The notes: a model not told the origin generated them from the letters alone. Positions 1-8,634 are shown, numbered from the stretch's first letter. The stretch: DNA of 36,271 nucleotides from Aquabacterium sp. (GCF_014378415.1 NZ_JACMNS010000005.1:1-36271), one strand, 5' to 3'. Translations and numbers: made by a program.

Positions 1-42
1 CATATGCTGTCGGGCGGTTTCCAAGGCGAGTTCTGACCCCAA

Positions 43-64
43 GAGGCCTGCGCCAGCAGGCCTC
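43..64 (+). promoter_or_regulatory. Perfect hairpin just ahead of the polA start
   Basis: A perfect 9-bp stem (GAGGCCTGC, loop GCCA, GCAGGCCTC) ends three bases before the ATG at 68. No T-run follows, so it is not a classical intrinsic terminator. It sits where a ribosome binding site should be, so it could limit polA translation. The 3' end of an upstream gene may lie just before it, since frame 1 ends with a TGA at 34-36. The structure is seen; its function is inferred. Confidence 0.5.
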
Positions 65-67
65 ACA

Positions 68-2953
68 ATGCGGGCCATGAACGATCTGGCCTCACCTTCC
101 GATGCCCTGCCAACGCTCCTGTTGGTGGATGGCTCCAGCTACCTGTACCGCGCTTTCCATGCCATGCCCGACCTGCGCGGGCCGCAGGGTCAAGCCACGG
201 GCGCCATCCACGGCGTGGTGAACATGCTGGGCTGGCTTCGCGACCACATTGACGCCGACCATGCCGTTTGCGTCTTCGATGCCAAAGGCCCCACCTTCCG
301 CGACGAGTGGTACCCCGAGTACAAGGCCCATCGCCCCTCGATGCCGGATGATCTGCGCGCACAGATCGAGCCCATCCACGAGGTCGTCAAGTTGCTGGGC
401 TGGCCCGTGATGGAGGTGCCCGGCATCGGGGCCGATGACGCCATTGGCACGCTGGCCCGCGTGGCCGCCGCGTCTGGCCACAAGGTGGTCATCTCCACCG
501 GCGACAAGGACCTGGCCCAACTGGTCAACCCGCAGGTCTCCCTCATCAACACCATGGCCAAGCCGCCCGAGGTGCTGGACACCGCCGGGGTGCTGGCCAA
601 GTTCGGCGTGCCGCCCGAGTTGATCATCGATTACCTGACCCTGGTCGGTGACACGGTGGACAACGTGCCTGGCGTCGAGAAGGTCGGCCCCAAGACGGCG
701 GTGAAGTGGCTGCAGGAGCATGGCACGCTGGCCGGCGTGATGGCCGCAGCCAACTCCTTCAAGGGCGCCACGGGCGAGAACCTGCGCAAGGCGCTGGACT
801 GGTTGCCACAGGGCCGCCGCCTGATCACCGTCAAGCTGGATTGCGACCTCACCGGTCACGTGCCCGAGTGGCCTGCGTTGGACGCGCTGGCGTTCAAGGC
901 CCCCGACCTGCCGGGCTTGCTGGATTTCTACACGCGCTTCGGTTTCCGCTCGGCCAAGGCCGAGCTCGAAAAGCTGCTGGGCGCCGGCGTATCGGCTGCC
1001 AAGGCCGCGCCGCCCGCCGCCAAGAAAAAAGGCACGGCCAATGTGGTCAATGGCACTCAGGACCTGTTTGGTGCCGGGGCCGCCGCAGATGCAGAAGCGG
1101 GTGCCGAGTTGCCTGCCGATGCCTCGGTTGCCGCCGAGCCCGGCATGGACACCCACTACGACACCATCCTGGACTGGCCCGCCTTCGACGCCTGGCTCGT
1201 CCGCATCCAGGCCGCGCCGCTCGTGGCCTTCGACACCGAGACCGACTCGCTTGAGCCGATGAAGGCCCGCATCGTGGGCCTGAGTTTTTCCGACCAGGTG
1301 GGCTCGGCCTGCTACATCCCGCTGCGCCACGAGGGCCCGTATGCCCCGGTGCAACTGCCGCTTGACGAGGTGCTGGCGCGCCTCAAGCCTTGGCTGGAAG
1401 ACGCCGACAGCGCCAAGGTCGGCCAGAACATCAAGTACGACACCCACGTGGTGGCCAACCACGGCATCCACATCCGCGGCTACGCGCACGACACCATGCT
1501 GCAAAGCTACGTGCTGGAGGCGCACCGCCCGCACAACCTGGGCAGCCTCGCGCAGCGTTTCACCGGCCGCACCGGCTTGAGCTACGAGGACGTGGCCGGC
1601 AAGGGCGCCCAGCAGATCCCGTTTGCGCAGGTGGCCGTGCCGGTGGCCGCGCAGTACTCCAGCGAAGACAGCGACCTGACGCTGCACGTGCACCAGACGC
1701 TGTGGCCCATGCTGGAGGCCGAGCCGGGCCTGAGGGACATCTACGAACGCTTCGAGATGCCCACCTCGCGCGTGCTGCAGCGCATCGAGCGCAACGGCGT
1801 GTTGATCGACAAATCGCTGCTGCAGCAGCAAAGCCACGAGCTGGGCCAGCGCATCGTGCAACTGGAGCAGGAGGCCTACGAGCTGGCCGGCCAGCCCTTC
1901 AACCTGGGCTCGCCCAAGCAACTGGGCGAAATTCTCTTCGTCAAGCAAGGCCTGCCGGTGGTCAAGAAGACCGCCACGGGCGCGCCTTCCACCAACGAAG
2001 AGGTGCTGGAAAAGCTGGCCGAGGACTACCCACTGCCGGCACGCATCCTCGAGTACCGCAGCATGGCCAAGCTCAAGTCCACCTACACGGACAAGCTGCC
2101 GCTGATGATCAACGCTGAAACAGGCCGGGTGCACACCAACTATGCGCAGGCCGTGGCCGTCACGGGGCGCTTGTCCAGCAACGACCCCAACTTGCAGAAC
2201 ATCCCCGTGCGCACGGCCGAGGGTCGTCGCATCCGCGAGGCCTTCATCGCCCCGCCGGGGCACTTCATCGTCTCGGCCGACTACTCGCAAATCGAGCTGC
2301 GCATCATGGCCCACATCTCGCAGGACGAGAACCTGCTGCGTGCCTTCGCCGAGGGGCTAGATGTGCACCGCGCCACGGCCAGCGAGGTGTTTGGCGCGCC
2401 GGTGGACGAGGTCTCGAGCGAGCAGCGCCGCTACGCCAAGGTCATCAACTTCGGCCTGATCTACGGCATGAGCGCACACGGCCTGGCCAAGAACCTGGGC
2501 ATTGAGCGCTCAGCGGCGTCGTCCTACATCGAGCGCTACTTTCACCGCTTTGCCGGCGTGAAGCGCTACATGGACGAGACCCGCGCCCTGGCCAAAGCCC
2601 AAGGTTACGTCGAGACCGTGTTTGGCCGTCGCCTGTGGTTGCCCGAGATCAACAGCCCGAATGGCCCCAGCCGCGCGGGTGCGGAGCGGGCCGCCATCAA
2701 CGCGCCCATGCAGGGCACCGCGGCCGACCTGATCAAACTGGCCATGGTCGATGTGCAGAAGGCGCTGGACGCCGAGCACAAGGCCAGCCTCATCATCATG
2801 CAGGTGCACGACGAACTGGTGCTGCAGGTGCCGCAAGCCGAGCTGGACTGGGTGCGCACGCAGGTGCCGGCCCTGATGGCTTCGGTGGCGCAATTGCGTG
2901 TGCCTTTGTTGGCCGAGGTTGGGGCCGGTCTCAATTGGGAGGCCGCTCATTGA
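68..2953 (+). CDS. polA: DNA polymerase I
   Basis: Cytoplasmic repair and replication polymerase that removes RNA primers and fills gaps. All three family domains are present over 961 residues, slightly longer than the E. coli protein (928). The N-terminal 5'-3' nuclease domain shows DGSSYLYRAF near residue 21 and GDKDLAQLV. The proofreading domain begins near residue 385 with FDTETDS, so the DEDD-type acidic residues look intact. The polymerase domain has motif A (DYSQIELR, near 736), motif B (RRYAKVINFGLIYG) and motif C (VHDELV, near 912). An alanine-rich linker around residues 315-355 joins the nuclease and proofreading domains. The start could be ATG 68 or ATG 77; neither has a clear Shine-Dalgarno outside the upstream hairpin. 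Nothing suggests loss of activity. Confidence 0.98.
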   Translation: MRAMNDLASPSDALPTLLLVDGSSYLYRAFHAMPDLRGPQGQATGAIHGVVNMLGWLRDHIDADHAVCVFDAKGPTFRDEWYPEYKAHRPSMPDDLRAQIEPIHEVVKLLGWPVMEVPGIGADDAIGTLARVAAASGHKVVISTGDKDLAQLVNPQVSLINTMAKPPEVLDTAGVLAKFGVPPELIIDYLTLVGDTVDNVPGVEKVGPKTAVKWLQEHGTLAGVMAAANSFKGATGENLRKALDWLPQGRRLITVKLDCDLTGHVPEWPALDALAFKAPDLPGLLDFYTRFGFRSAKAELEKLLGAGVSAAKAAPPAAKKKGTANVVNGTQDLFGAGAAADAEAGAELPADASVAAEPGMDTHYDTILDWPAFDAWLVRIQAAPLVAFDTETDSLEPMKARIVGLSFSDQVGSACYIPLRHEGPYAPVQLPLDEVLARLKPWLEDADSAKVGQNIKYDTHVVANHGIHIRGYAHDTMLQSYVLEAHRPHNLGSLAQRFTGRTGLSYEDVAGKGAQQIPFAQVAVPVAAQYSSEDSDLTLHVHQTLWPMLEAEPGLRDIYERFEMPTSRVLQRIERNGVLIDKSLLQQQSHELGQRIVQLEQEAYELAGQPFNLGSPKQLGEILFVKQGLPVVKKTATGAPSTNEEVLEKLAEDYPLPARILEYRSMAKLKSTYTDKLPLMINAETGRVHTNYAQAVAVTGRLSSNDPNLQNIPVRTAEGRRIREAFIAPPGHFIVSADYSQIELRIMAHISQDENLLRAFAEGLDVHRATASEVFGAPVDEVSSEQRRYAKVINFGLIYGMSAHGLAKNLGIERSAASSYIERYFHRFAGVKRYMDETRALAKAQGYVETVFGRRLWLPEINSPNGPSRAGAERAAINAPMQGTAADLIKLAMVDVQKALDAEHKASLIIMQVHDELVLQVPQAELDWVRTQVPALMASVAQLRVPLLAEVGAGLNWEAAH

Positions 2954-3047
2954 CCCAGGCTGCCCGTTAAGCGGTTGTCACAATGTTTGCGTACACTGAG
3001 GCGCCCCATTCCGTGTTGTTGAAGGGGATTGCCCTGTCCATGAAATC

Positions 3048-5123
3048 ATGATTCCGTCAGATGAGGTGCCCAAGGCATCAGGAGCCCTGCGCTTGAAACT
3101 GCTCAGCCGCGAACAGGCCATTTTGGAGTTCAATCGGCGCGTCCTGGCCCAGGCCCAGCGCGACGATGTGCCCCTGCTTGAACGGCTGCGCTACATCTGC
3201 ATCGTGTCCTCCAACTTCGACGAGTTTTTCGAGGTTCGCTACGCCGACGTGCTTGAGGCCTCGCGCATGCAGGGCACCGGCATTGGTCCCAAGTACCTGG
3301 CCGATGTCTCCGGCGAGGCGCACCGCCTGGTGCAGGAGCAATACCGGATCTTCAACGAGGTCGTGGGCCCGGCGCTCAAGGCAGAAGGCATCGACATCCT
3401 CAACCACGCCGACCGCGATCTGATGCAGCGCGAGTGGGTGTCCAGCTTCTTCCACAAGCAGGTGCGCCCGCTGCTGGTGCCCATCGGTCTGGACCCCTCG
3501 CACCCCTTTCCACAGGTTGCCAACAAGACGCTGAATTTCATCGCCAAGCTGGGTGGGCGCGATGCCTTTGGCCGCGACAATTCGATCGCCATCGTGCGCA
3601 TCCCGCGCGTGCTGCCCCGCGTGATCCTGCTGCCCGAAGCCATCAGCCACGGGCGCCAGTCATTCGTGCTTTTGTCCAGCGTCATCCGGGCGCACTTGCA
3701 CGAGCTGTTCCCGGGGCGCGAGATCCTGTTCTTCTCGCAGTTCCGCGTCACGCGTGACACCGACATTGATGTCGATGAAGACGACGTGACCGATTTGCGC
3801 CAGGCTTTGCGCACCAAAATGACCACGCGCCAGTTTGGCCAGACCATCCGCCTGGAAGTGGTCAGCAGTTGCCCGCCCGAGCTGTCCGACTTTTTGCTGG
3901 AGCAGTTTGGCTTGACCGAGCAGGCGCTGTACAAGGTCAACGGCCCCGTCAACCTGGTGCGCCTGACGCAACTGATCGACCAGGTGCGTGGCGATGAGTT
4001 GCGCTTTCCAGCCTACCTGCCTGGTTGGCCAAAAGGCCTGCCCCAGCAGGGCGGCATGCTGGAGCACCTGCGCAAGGGCGACATCATGTTGCACCACCCT
4101 TTCGAGTCTTTCGACACGGTGGTCGAGTTCCTGCGCGAGGCCGTTCACGACCCTGATGTGCTGGCCATCAAGCAAACCATCTACCGCACTGGCAGCGAGT
4201 CCGTGCTGATGGAGTTGCTGCTGGAAGCCGTGCGCCGTGGCAAGGAAGTGCTGGCCGTGGTGGAGCTGAAAGCGCGCTTTGACGAAGAGGCCAACATCAA
4301 CTGGGCCGAGCGCCTGGAGGCCCTGGGGGCCCAGGTGGTCTATGGCATCGTTGGCCTGAAGACCCACGCCAAGATGATGCTGGTCACGCGCCGCGAAGGC
4401 ACGCGCCTGCGCCGCTATGCCCACTTGTCCACTGGCAACTACAATCCGCGCACGGCGGGTGTCTACACCGACGTGGGCTACCTGACCACCAGCCAGGAAA
4501 TCACGGCCGATGTGGACATGGTGTTTCAGCAACTGTCCAGCCTGACGCAACTGCGATCGCCCAAGCAACTGATGCTGGCGCCCTTTGGTTTGCAAAAGCA
4601 GTTGATCCGGATCATGGCCCGCGTGGGCGAGGCGGCGCTGGCCGGCCTCCCCGCGCGCATCGTGCTCAAGCTCAACTCCCTGACCGACGAGCCTTTGATC
4701 GTGGCCTTGATCGAAGCCGGCCAAGCCGGTGCCAAGATCGACCTCATCATCCGCGGTGCCTGCGTGTTGCCGCCCGGCGTGCCTGGTTTCACCGACAACA
4801 TCCGCGTGCGCTCGGTGGTGGGGCGCATGCTGGAGCACACGCGGATCTTGTACTTCCGCTGGGGCGAGAGCGAGCATGATGAGGCGCTGTACCTGTCCAG
4901 CGCCGACTGGATGAACCGCAACATGACGCGGCGCATCGAGGTGGCCTGGCCGGTGCGCGACCTGGCCTTGCGCCAGCGCGTGATCGACGAATGCCTGGTG
5001 CCCTACCTGATGGACAGCTGCGACGCCTGGCAGCAGTTGGGCGACGGGCGTTATGAACGTGTGGGTGTGGATGGCCCCAGCGCCCAGCGTGCGCTGATGG
5101 AGCTTCACCGCGCGGTGGATTGA
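3048..5123 (+). CDS. ppk1: Polyphosphate kinase 1
   Basis: Makes inorganic polyphosphate from ATP through a phosphohistidine intermediate, and can run in reverse. The 691-residue length is normal for PPK1. The two catalytic-site histidines fall at H440 (KTHAKMM) and H597 (LEHTRILYF), 157 residues apart, the same spacing as E. coli H435 and H592. The N-terminal domain carries the family's SSNFDEFFEVR stretch. The start at 3048 has a poor ribosome binding site; a purine-rich GAAGGGG lies about 20 bases upstream. The stop overlaps a possible TTG start of sixA, so the two genes are probably co-transcribed. In many relatives ppk1 is followed by ppx; here it is followed by a phosphohistidine phosphatase instead. 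Confidence 0.97.
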   Translation: MIPSDEVPKASGALRLKLLSREQAILEFNRRVLAQAQRDDVPLLERLRYICIVSSNFDEFFEVRYADVLEASRMQGTGIGPKYLADVSGEAHRLVQEQYRIFNEVVGPALKAEGIDILNHADRDLMQREWVSSFFHKQVRPLLVPIGLDPSHPFPQVANKTLNFIAKLGGRDAFGRDNSIAIVRIPRVLPRVILLPEAISHGRQSFVLLSSVIRAHLHELFPGREILFFSQFRVTRDTDIDVDEDDVTDLRQALRTKMTTRQFGQTIRLEVVSSCPPELSDFLLEQFGLTEQALYKVNGPVNLVRLTQLIDQVRGDELRFPAYLPGWPKGLPQQGGMLEHLRKGDIMLHHPFESFDTVVEFLREAVHDPDVLAIKQTIYRTGSESVLMELLLEAVRRGKEVLAVVELKARFDEEANINWAERLEALGAQVVYGIVGLKTHAKMMLVTRREGTRLRRYAHLSTGNYNPRTAGVYTDVGYLTTSQEITADVDMVFQQLSSLTQLRSPKQLMLAPFGLQKQLIRIMARVGEAALAGLPARIVLKLNSLTDEPLIVALIEAGQAGAKIDLIIRGACVLPPGVPGFTDNIRVRSVVGRMLEHTRILYFRWGESEHDEALYLSSADWMNRNMTRRIEVAWPVRDLALRQRVIDECLVPYLMDSCDAWQQLGDGRYERVGVDGPSAQRALMELHRAVD

Positions 5124-5146
5124 TCCAACCAGCCAGCAAGACGACC

Positions 5147-5629
5147 ATGGACCTGATCCTCTGGCGACATGCCCAAGCCCAGGCCCTGGTCGCCGAAGAC
5201 GGCTCGCCCGCATCATTCGCCGATGATTTGGCCAGGGCCCTCACGCCCAAGGGCGACCGGCAGGCTGAGCGCATGGCCGCCTGGTTGAACCAGCGCCTGA
5301 CCGACACCACGCGGGTGCTGGTCAGCCCGGCCAAGCGCTCCCAGCAAACGGCGCAGGCCCTGGGGCGATCCTTCAAGACGGTGGCCACCATCGCACCCGA
5401 CGCCTCGGTTGAAGACTTGCTGTTGGCCGCGCGGTGGCCGGGTGGCAAGGACCCGGTGCTGCTGGTCGGCCATCAACCCGCTCTGGGCCTCGTGGCCGCC
5501 CGCCTGTTGGCCGGACAAGACCTGCCTTGGGCCATCCGGAAGGGGGCGGTTTGGTGGTTGCGTGGCCGCGATCGCGAAGGCACCCTGGAGGTGACTTTGC
5601 ACGCCGTGCAGCCCCCCGACTTTCTCTGA
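5147..5629 (+). CDS. sixA: Phosphohistidine phosphatase SixA
   Basis: Histidine-phosphatase (phosphoglycerate-mutase-like) enzyme that removes phosphate from phosphohistidine; in E. coli it acts on ArcB and on the nitrogen PTS protein NPr. The RHA signature places the nucleophile at H8 when translation starts at ATG 5147, and the second histidine (GHQP) is H109, both close to their places in E. coli SixA. The 160-residue length fits the family. A TTG in the same frame at 5120 overlaps the ppk1 stop and would add nine residues before the usual N-terminus, so I prefer 5147. The gene follows ppk1 by 23 bases and is likely in the same transcript. Confidence 0.9.
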   Translation: MDLILWRHAQAQALVAEDGSPASFADDLARALTPKGDRQAERMAAWLNQRLTDTTRVLVSPAKRSQQTAQALGRSFKTVATIAPDASVEDLLLAARWPGGKDPVLLVGHQPALGLVAARLLAGQDLPWAIRKGAVWWLRGRDREGTLEVTLHAVQPPDFL

Positions 5630-5659
5630 GCCTGCGGGCCGGGCGTGATTGCCGGGATA

Positions 5660-5680
5660 ATCGGGGCACATGTGCCCGAT
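5660..5680. promoter_or_regulatory. Inverted repeat upstream of tolQ
   Basis: The perfect palindrome GCACATGTGC (5666-5675) is extended on both sides by further complementary bases, giving arms that reach 5660 and 5680 with one bulged G. A GATAAT that could serve as a -10 element lies at 5656-5661, overlapping the repeat, but I see no convincing -35. It could be an operator for the tol operon or the tail structure of the ppk1-sixA transcript. Confidence 0.35.
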
Positions 5681-5775
5681 GACCGCTTTCCCTCCCGCAC
5701 CGTGTTCTGCAAGAAGTCTGGCCGGGTGATACCTTGCTGTTCCAAAACCAACAAGCCTCTGGAGGTTGACCGCCC

Positions 5776-6492
5776 ATGAATCAAGACTTGTCCATCATTG
5801 AATTGGTGAAGCATGCCAGCGTGGTGGTGCAGATCGTGCTCGTGCTGCTCTTGGCCGTGTCGCTGGCCAGCTGGAGCGTGATTTTCGGCAAGGCCATCGG
5901 CCTGAAGCGCCTGAAAAGCGACAACGAAGAATTCGACCGCGAATTCTGGGCGGGCCGCACTTTACAAGAGCTTTACCAGGATGCCTCACGCGCCAGCGGG
6001 CCACCGTCGCCGCAAGAGCGCATCTTCGCGGCCGGCATGCGCGAGTTCCTGAAGCTGCGCGAGCGTCGCGTCGTCGATGTGGCCAGTTTGCTCGATGGTT
6101 CACGCCGCGCCATGCGCGCCAGCTACCAGCGCGAAATGGATGTCATCGAAGCACGCCTGGATTTTTTGGGCTCAGTGGGCTCGGTCTCGCCTTACATCGG
6201 CCTGTTCGGCACGGTGTGGGGCATCATGAATGCGTTCACGGGGCTGTCGAACATGCAGCAGGTGACGCTGGCCACGGTGGCGCCCGGCATCGCCGAAGCG
6301 CTGGTGGCCACGGCGATTGGCCTGTTCGCGGCGATTCCCGCCGTGCTGGCGTACAACAATTTCTCGCGCGACATCGACCGCATCGCCACCCACCTGGAGT
6401 CCTTCATCGAAGAGTTCTCCAACATCCTGGCGCGCAACACGCAGCCTGCGGCGGGTGCCGAGGCGGCTCGCCCAGCCACCACCGTTCGCTGA
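5776..6492 (+). CDS. tolQ: Tol-Pal system proton channel subunit TolQ
   Basis: Inner-membrane protein of the MotA/TolQ/ExbB family that, with TolR, uses the proton motive force to drive TolA during outer-membrane constriction at division. The 238 residues show one hydrophobic segment near 15-37 and two more near 133-155 and 168-192, the usual three-span layout. The GLFGTVWGIM stretch and the conserved second-to-third helix region (ATVAPGIAEALVATAIG) are typical. A good Shine-Dalgarno (GGAGG, 5761-5765) lies ten bases before the ATG. The gene heads tolQ-tolR-tolA. I call TolQ rather than ExbB from the overall sequence and from the tolR and tolA partners. Confidence 0.95.
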   Translation: MNQDLSIIELVKHASVVVQIVLVLLLAVSLASWSVIFGKAIGLKRLKSDNEEFDREFWAGRTLQELYQDASRASGPPSPQERIFAAGMREFLKLRERRVVDVASLLDGSRRAMRASYQREMDVIEARLDFLGSVGSVSPYIGLFGTVWGIMNAFTGLSNMQQVTLATVAPGIAEALVATAIGLFAAIPAVLAYNNFSRDIDRIATHLESFIEEFSNILARNTQPAAGAEAARPATTVR

Positions 6493-6501
6493 GGCCGGGT
6501 C

Positions 6502-6942
6502 ATGGCGCAAAGCAATTGGCGAGGTGGGCGCGGCCGGCGCACCAAGAACGAGATCAACATGGTGCCGTTCATCGACGTCATGCTGGTGCTGCTCATCATC
6601 TTCATGGTCAGTGCGCCCTTGATGCCCACGGGCGTGGTTGATCTGCCCAGCGTGGGCAAGGCCAAACAGGCGCCTGAAAAAGTCATCGAGGTGGTGGTGG
6701 GCGAGGGCGAGCAGGTCAGCCTGCGCATCGACCAGCAAGACAGCGGCAGCATGAAACTGGCCGAGCTGACCCAGCGCGTGAAGGCGGCGCAAGACAGCAC
6801 GGCCGGTGGCCCCACGGCGGCACCCGTCATCATCAGTGCGCGCAAGGATGTGCGCTATGACGCCGTGCTCAAGATCATGGACACCTTGCAGCGTGCAGGC
6901 GTGGCCCGCGTCGGGCTGACGGTGCACACGACCGGGGGATGA
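6502..6942 (+). CDS. tolR: Tol-Pal system protein TolR
   Basis: ExbD/TolR-family inner-membrane protein with a single N-terminal anchor and a periplasmic domain. The segment NEINMVPFIDVMLVLLIIF carries the essential transmembrane aspartate at D25, matching D23 of E. coli TolR, and the basic cytoplasmic lead (RGGRGRRTK) fits the positive-inside rule. At 146 residues it has normal length. It starts nine bases after tolQ and its stop overlaps the tolA start in an ATGA, so translation of tolR and tolA is probably coupled. Confidence 0.95.
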   Translation: MAQSNWRGGRGRRTKNEINMVPFIDVMLVLLIIFMVSAPLMPTGVVDLPSVGKAKQAPEKVIEVVVGEGEQVSLRIDQQDSGSMKLAELTQRVKAAQDSTAGGPTAAPVIISARKDVRYDAVLKIMDTLQRAGVARVGLTVHTTGG

Positions 6943-7826
6943 GCAGCGTGGCCGTGGCGCGTGCTGAGTTTTTTCGGCCAAAGACCGAAGACACCTTGGG
7001 CTTGGGCATGGTCCTGGCCCTGGCGGCGCACCTTTTGCTGGTGCTGGCCCTGGCCTTTGGCGTGAGTTGGCGCACGAACACGCCCGTGATCGCCGAGGCC
7101 GAAGTCTGGGCCGAAGTGCCCAAGGCCGCGGCCCCCGCCGAAGAGCCGCCACCACCGCCACCCACGCCGGTTAAAGAAACCCCGCCACCGCCACCCCCAG
7201 TGGCGCAGGCCGAGCCTGAACCCGTGCCAGAGCCCGAGGCCGACATCCCGAGCGCGCCCGTGCCCAAGGCCAAGCGCAAGAAGGAGACGCCTGTGCCGCC
7301 CGTGGCCAAGGTTGAGCCACCGCCCAAGCCCAAGAAGAAGCCGGCGCAGCCCAAGGAAACCTTCATCAACGAGCCGCCGGTGGTCGCGAAGAAGCCCAAG
7401 ACCCCGCCTGTGCCACCGACCAAGCCCGCGACGCCCACCGATGCGCCCACCGTGTCATCGGCCGAGCGCGATGCCCGGCGCAAGGTCGCCATGCAGCGCA
7501 TGATGAAAGACCTGGGCTCGCTGGGCACGTCCGAGCAATCCGCCGGTCCCTCTGCCAGCTACCAAGGCAAGATCAGGGCGCGCATCATCCCCAACATCAC
7601 CTTTTTGATGGACGAGGGCAATGGCAATCCGACGGCCTGGGTGGAGATCCGCTGCGCGCCCGACGGCACCATCCTGTCGCGCCGCCTGCTGGATCCCAGC
7701 GGCTCGCCGGCCTGGGACAAGGCCGTGCTGGATGGCATCGACAAGACGCGCTCGCTGCCCTTCGATGAACGCGGTCGCCTGCCTGACACGGTCTTCCAGA
7801 TCGGGATCAGCCCGCGGGATCGGTGA
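6939..7826 (+). CDS. tolA: Tol-Pal system protein TolA
   Basis: Periplasm-spanning protein linking the TolQR motor to Pal and TolB at the outer membrane. Of 295 residues, a hydrophobic anchor lies at about 20-43. A long middle section rich in Pro, Lys, Glu and Ala (about 60-175) replaces the alanine-rich helix of the E. coli protein. The C-terminal ~90 residues form a TonB/TolA-like domain (IRARIIPNITF ... AVLDGIDKTRSLP). The start overlaps the tolR stop. No tolB or pal follows: the next gene lies on the other strand, and the last 20 bases of tolA are also the last 20 bases of that gene. TonB is the main alternative name, but the tolQR context favours TolA. Confidence 0.9.
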   Translation: MSSVAVARAEFFRPKTEDTLGLGMVLALAAHLLLVLALAFGVSWRTNTPVIAEAEVWAEVPKAAAPAEEPPPPPPTPVKETPPPPPPVAQAEPEPVPEPEADIPSAPVPKAKRKKETPVPPVAKVEPPPKPKKKPAQPKETFINEPPVVAKKPKTPPVPPTKPATPTDAPTVSSAERDARRKVAMQRMMKDLGSLGTSEQSAGPSASYQGKIRARIIPNITFLMDEGNGNPTAWVEIRCAPDGTILSRRLLDPSGSPAWDKAVLDGIDKTRSLPFDERGRLPDTVFQIGISPRDR

Positions 7827-8634
7827 CGCTCACGCGCCAGATCCAACCTTGGTGCAAGGCCAGCGCCAGCCACTGACCCAGGTCGAAGTCGGCGGGTGCG
7901 CTGGCCAGCAGGGTGGACAAAAGGGGGCTGGATTGGGCGGCTGATGGTGCGAGTGCGCTCATCCAGCCCGCCATGCACTTGGGCAATTCGCAGACCTCGG
8001 CGCGCCATTCGCGGCGCCACACCACGGCAGTCTCGGCTTGCCTGGCAGCCAGGGCGCGGCGCAGGGTTTTAAGCCGGTCGGCTTCTGGTGGCAGGTTGTC
8101 GTGGGTGCTTGCGGTTTGATGCGCCTGCCAGAGGCTGACCACCGGCCAGTCTGACCGGATCACGCTCAAGCCCGGCCGCAATTCAATCCGCAGATCGGCG
8201 GGATCTTGCGTGCCCAACAAGGCCAGTGAACCAGGCTCGAATGGGGCATCGCCAGCGTGCTCCGCGGTGTGCCGAGCCCAGTCCAGCCGCGCGCAATCGG
8301 GCACATAGGGCCAGTCCTGCATGTCGGGCAGGTCGGCCAGCCACTCAGGCAAGATCTGTCCCCAGGCTGTGAGGTCGCCCTGCGTGGGGGGGTGGTGGTG
8401 CCACAACTGCCTGGCCAGCAAGGCCAAGGCCTCGTCGCCCAGCAAGGCTTGCACGGTGGGGTAGGCGGCGGCCAAAACACGTTCCGCCGTGGCGCCGGCA
8501 TTGCCTTGGTAGGCGGCCCGGCCTGCGCGCAGAGGCTCGCCGTGTTCACGCCAGCCGGGCGTCGCTTCAGGTGCTGCTGGCCAGCCCCACAGGTCTTGCA
8601 AGACGCCAGCTTGGCGTTGGGCTTCAGTATTCAT
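7807..8634 (-). CDS. bufC: DUF2063 / BufC-HvfC family protein, bufferin maturation partner
   Basis: The 275 residues match the DUF2063 family (BufC/HvfC), which works with a DUF692 MNIO enzyme to recognise and modify a small cysteine-rich precursor peptide. Recognisable stretches are the N-terminal helical part (AYPTVQALLGDEALALLARQ), the family's P-x-x-G-D-L-x-x-W-G region, and DCARLDWA in the middle. It starts 11 bases inside the end of bufB, so translation is probably coupled. Its 3' end overlaps tolA tail to tail. The usual fourth gene of many bufferin operons, a DoxX-like membrane protein, is not present. The family is clear; the specific role is inferred from the operon. Confidence 0.85.
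   Translation of the reverse strand: MNTEAQRQAGVLQDLWGWPAAPEATPGWREHGEPLRAGRAAYQGNAGATAERVLAAAYPTVQALLGDEALALLARQLWHHHPPTQGDLTAWGQILPEWLADLPDMQDWPYVPDCARLDWARHTAEHAGDAPFEPGSLALLGTQDPADLRIELRPGLSVIRSDWPVVSLWQAHQTASTHDNLPPEADRLKTLRRALAARQAETAVVWRREWRAEVCELPKCMAGWMSALAPSAAQSSPLLSTLLASAPADFDLGQWLALALHQGWIWRVSVTDPAG

Noticed and set aside
92-2314. Long reverse-strand open frame (740 codons) opposite polA.
   Set aside because: It is the GC-driven shadow of polA: low-complexity composition, no domain, and polA is unambiguous. The same applies to 3660-5216 reverse (opposite ppk1) and 19154-20464 reverse (opposite flhA).
2975-2996. Possible Pho box upstream of ppk1 (TTGTCAC followed by TTTGCGTACAC).
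   Set aside because: Only the first half resembles the consensus; the second 11-mer matches at about five positions, which is near chance.
3040-3051. Three-codon ORF (ATG AAA TCA TGA) overlapping the ppk1 start.
   Set aside because: No ribosome binding site and too short to separate from chance.
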